A DNA stretch of 64,000 nt from Symbiodinium natans (Eukaryota > Sar > Dinophyceae > Suessiales > Symbiodiniaceae), in the NCBI GenBank assembly GCA_905221605.1, contig CAJNDS010002712.1, forward strand, positions 517,501 to 581,500. The letters are read 5' to 3'. Shown here piece by piece: positions 63,969 through 64,000 of the stretch. The translations under genes were made by a program, and so were the position numbers. Numbering within the stretch: position 1 is the stretch's first letter; the number at the start of each line of letters is the position of its first letter. The notes under the pieces were generated by a model that saw nothing but the letters and a program-made list of their open reading frames with translations, made no database searches and was not told where the DNA came from.

Positions 63969-64000
63969 GGCCTTGTGGTAGATTGTTGTCTGTTGTAGCA

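Overview
The window reads as nuclear DNA of a dinoflagellate. Four things in the sequence point there: (i) believable coding sequence is cut into exons of about 50-150 bases separated by introns of hundreds to thousands of bases; (ii) several reading-frame-consistent exon joins need GC or GA rather than GT donors, which is typical of dinoflagellates; (iii) nearly all convincing coding sequence is on the + strand, as in dinoflagellate unidirectional gene blocks; (iv) the encoded families (HEAT-repeat, RIIa/EF-hand, SET-only, RAP-type repeat, discoidin/GPS receptor) are common in alveolates. No rRNA, tRNA, CRISPR, bacterial operon or spliced-leader sequence was recognised. The genus cannot be decided by eye.

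Layout. About 0.7-26.9 kb: a long run of micro-exons on the + strand, most encoding HEAT/ARM-type helices, ending at a lysine-rich C-terminus at 26898; it may be one gene or more than one. Two long intronless genes lie inside its introns: a SET-domain (SMYD-like) protein at 6903-8198 and a 1355-residue receptor-like protein (signal peptide, two discoidin-like modules, Ser/Thr-rich stalk, GPS cleavage motif, about five membrane helices) at 15713-19780. About 28-31 kb and 32-35 kb: isolated exon-like islands of unknown genes. 36.8-45.7 kb: exons of an RIIa (DPY30-like) plus EF-hand protein resembling EFCAB10, interrupted by a 1.35-kb polypyrimidine satellite. 47.1-49.4 kb: exons of an unrecognised gene, with a clean last-three-exon model. 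52.6-56.1 kb: EF-hand exons flanking an intronless ORF with two copies of a putative PD-(D/E)XK nuclease-like domain. 58.4-59.9 kb: a signal-peptide-bearing RAP/OPR-like repeat protein with one apparent frameshift. 61-64 kb: further exon islands, one with an in-frame stop and one HEAT-like.

The non-coding part is dominated by degenerate telomere-type heptamers (CCCTAAA/TTTAGGG and C4A3, G4T4 variants). They are not random: many exon islands have CCCTAAA-orientation repeats just upstream and TTTAGGG-orientation repeats just downstream, so introns tend to start with TTTAGGG and end with CCCTAAA and could fold back on themselves. This bracket let me spot additional exons and is the most interesting feature of the window. 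Dispersed short repeats, two related foldback (MITE-like) elements, a second foldback and several microsatellites complete the picture.

How the genes work together cannot be said: they look like functionally unrelated neighbours. All exon limits are by eye, from splice-site-like sequence, frame and protein sense; no transcript evidence was available.
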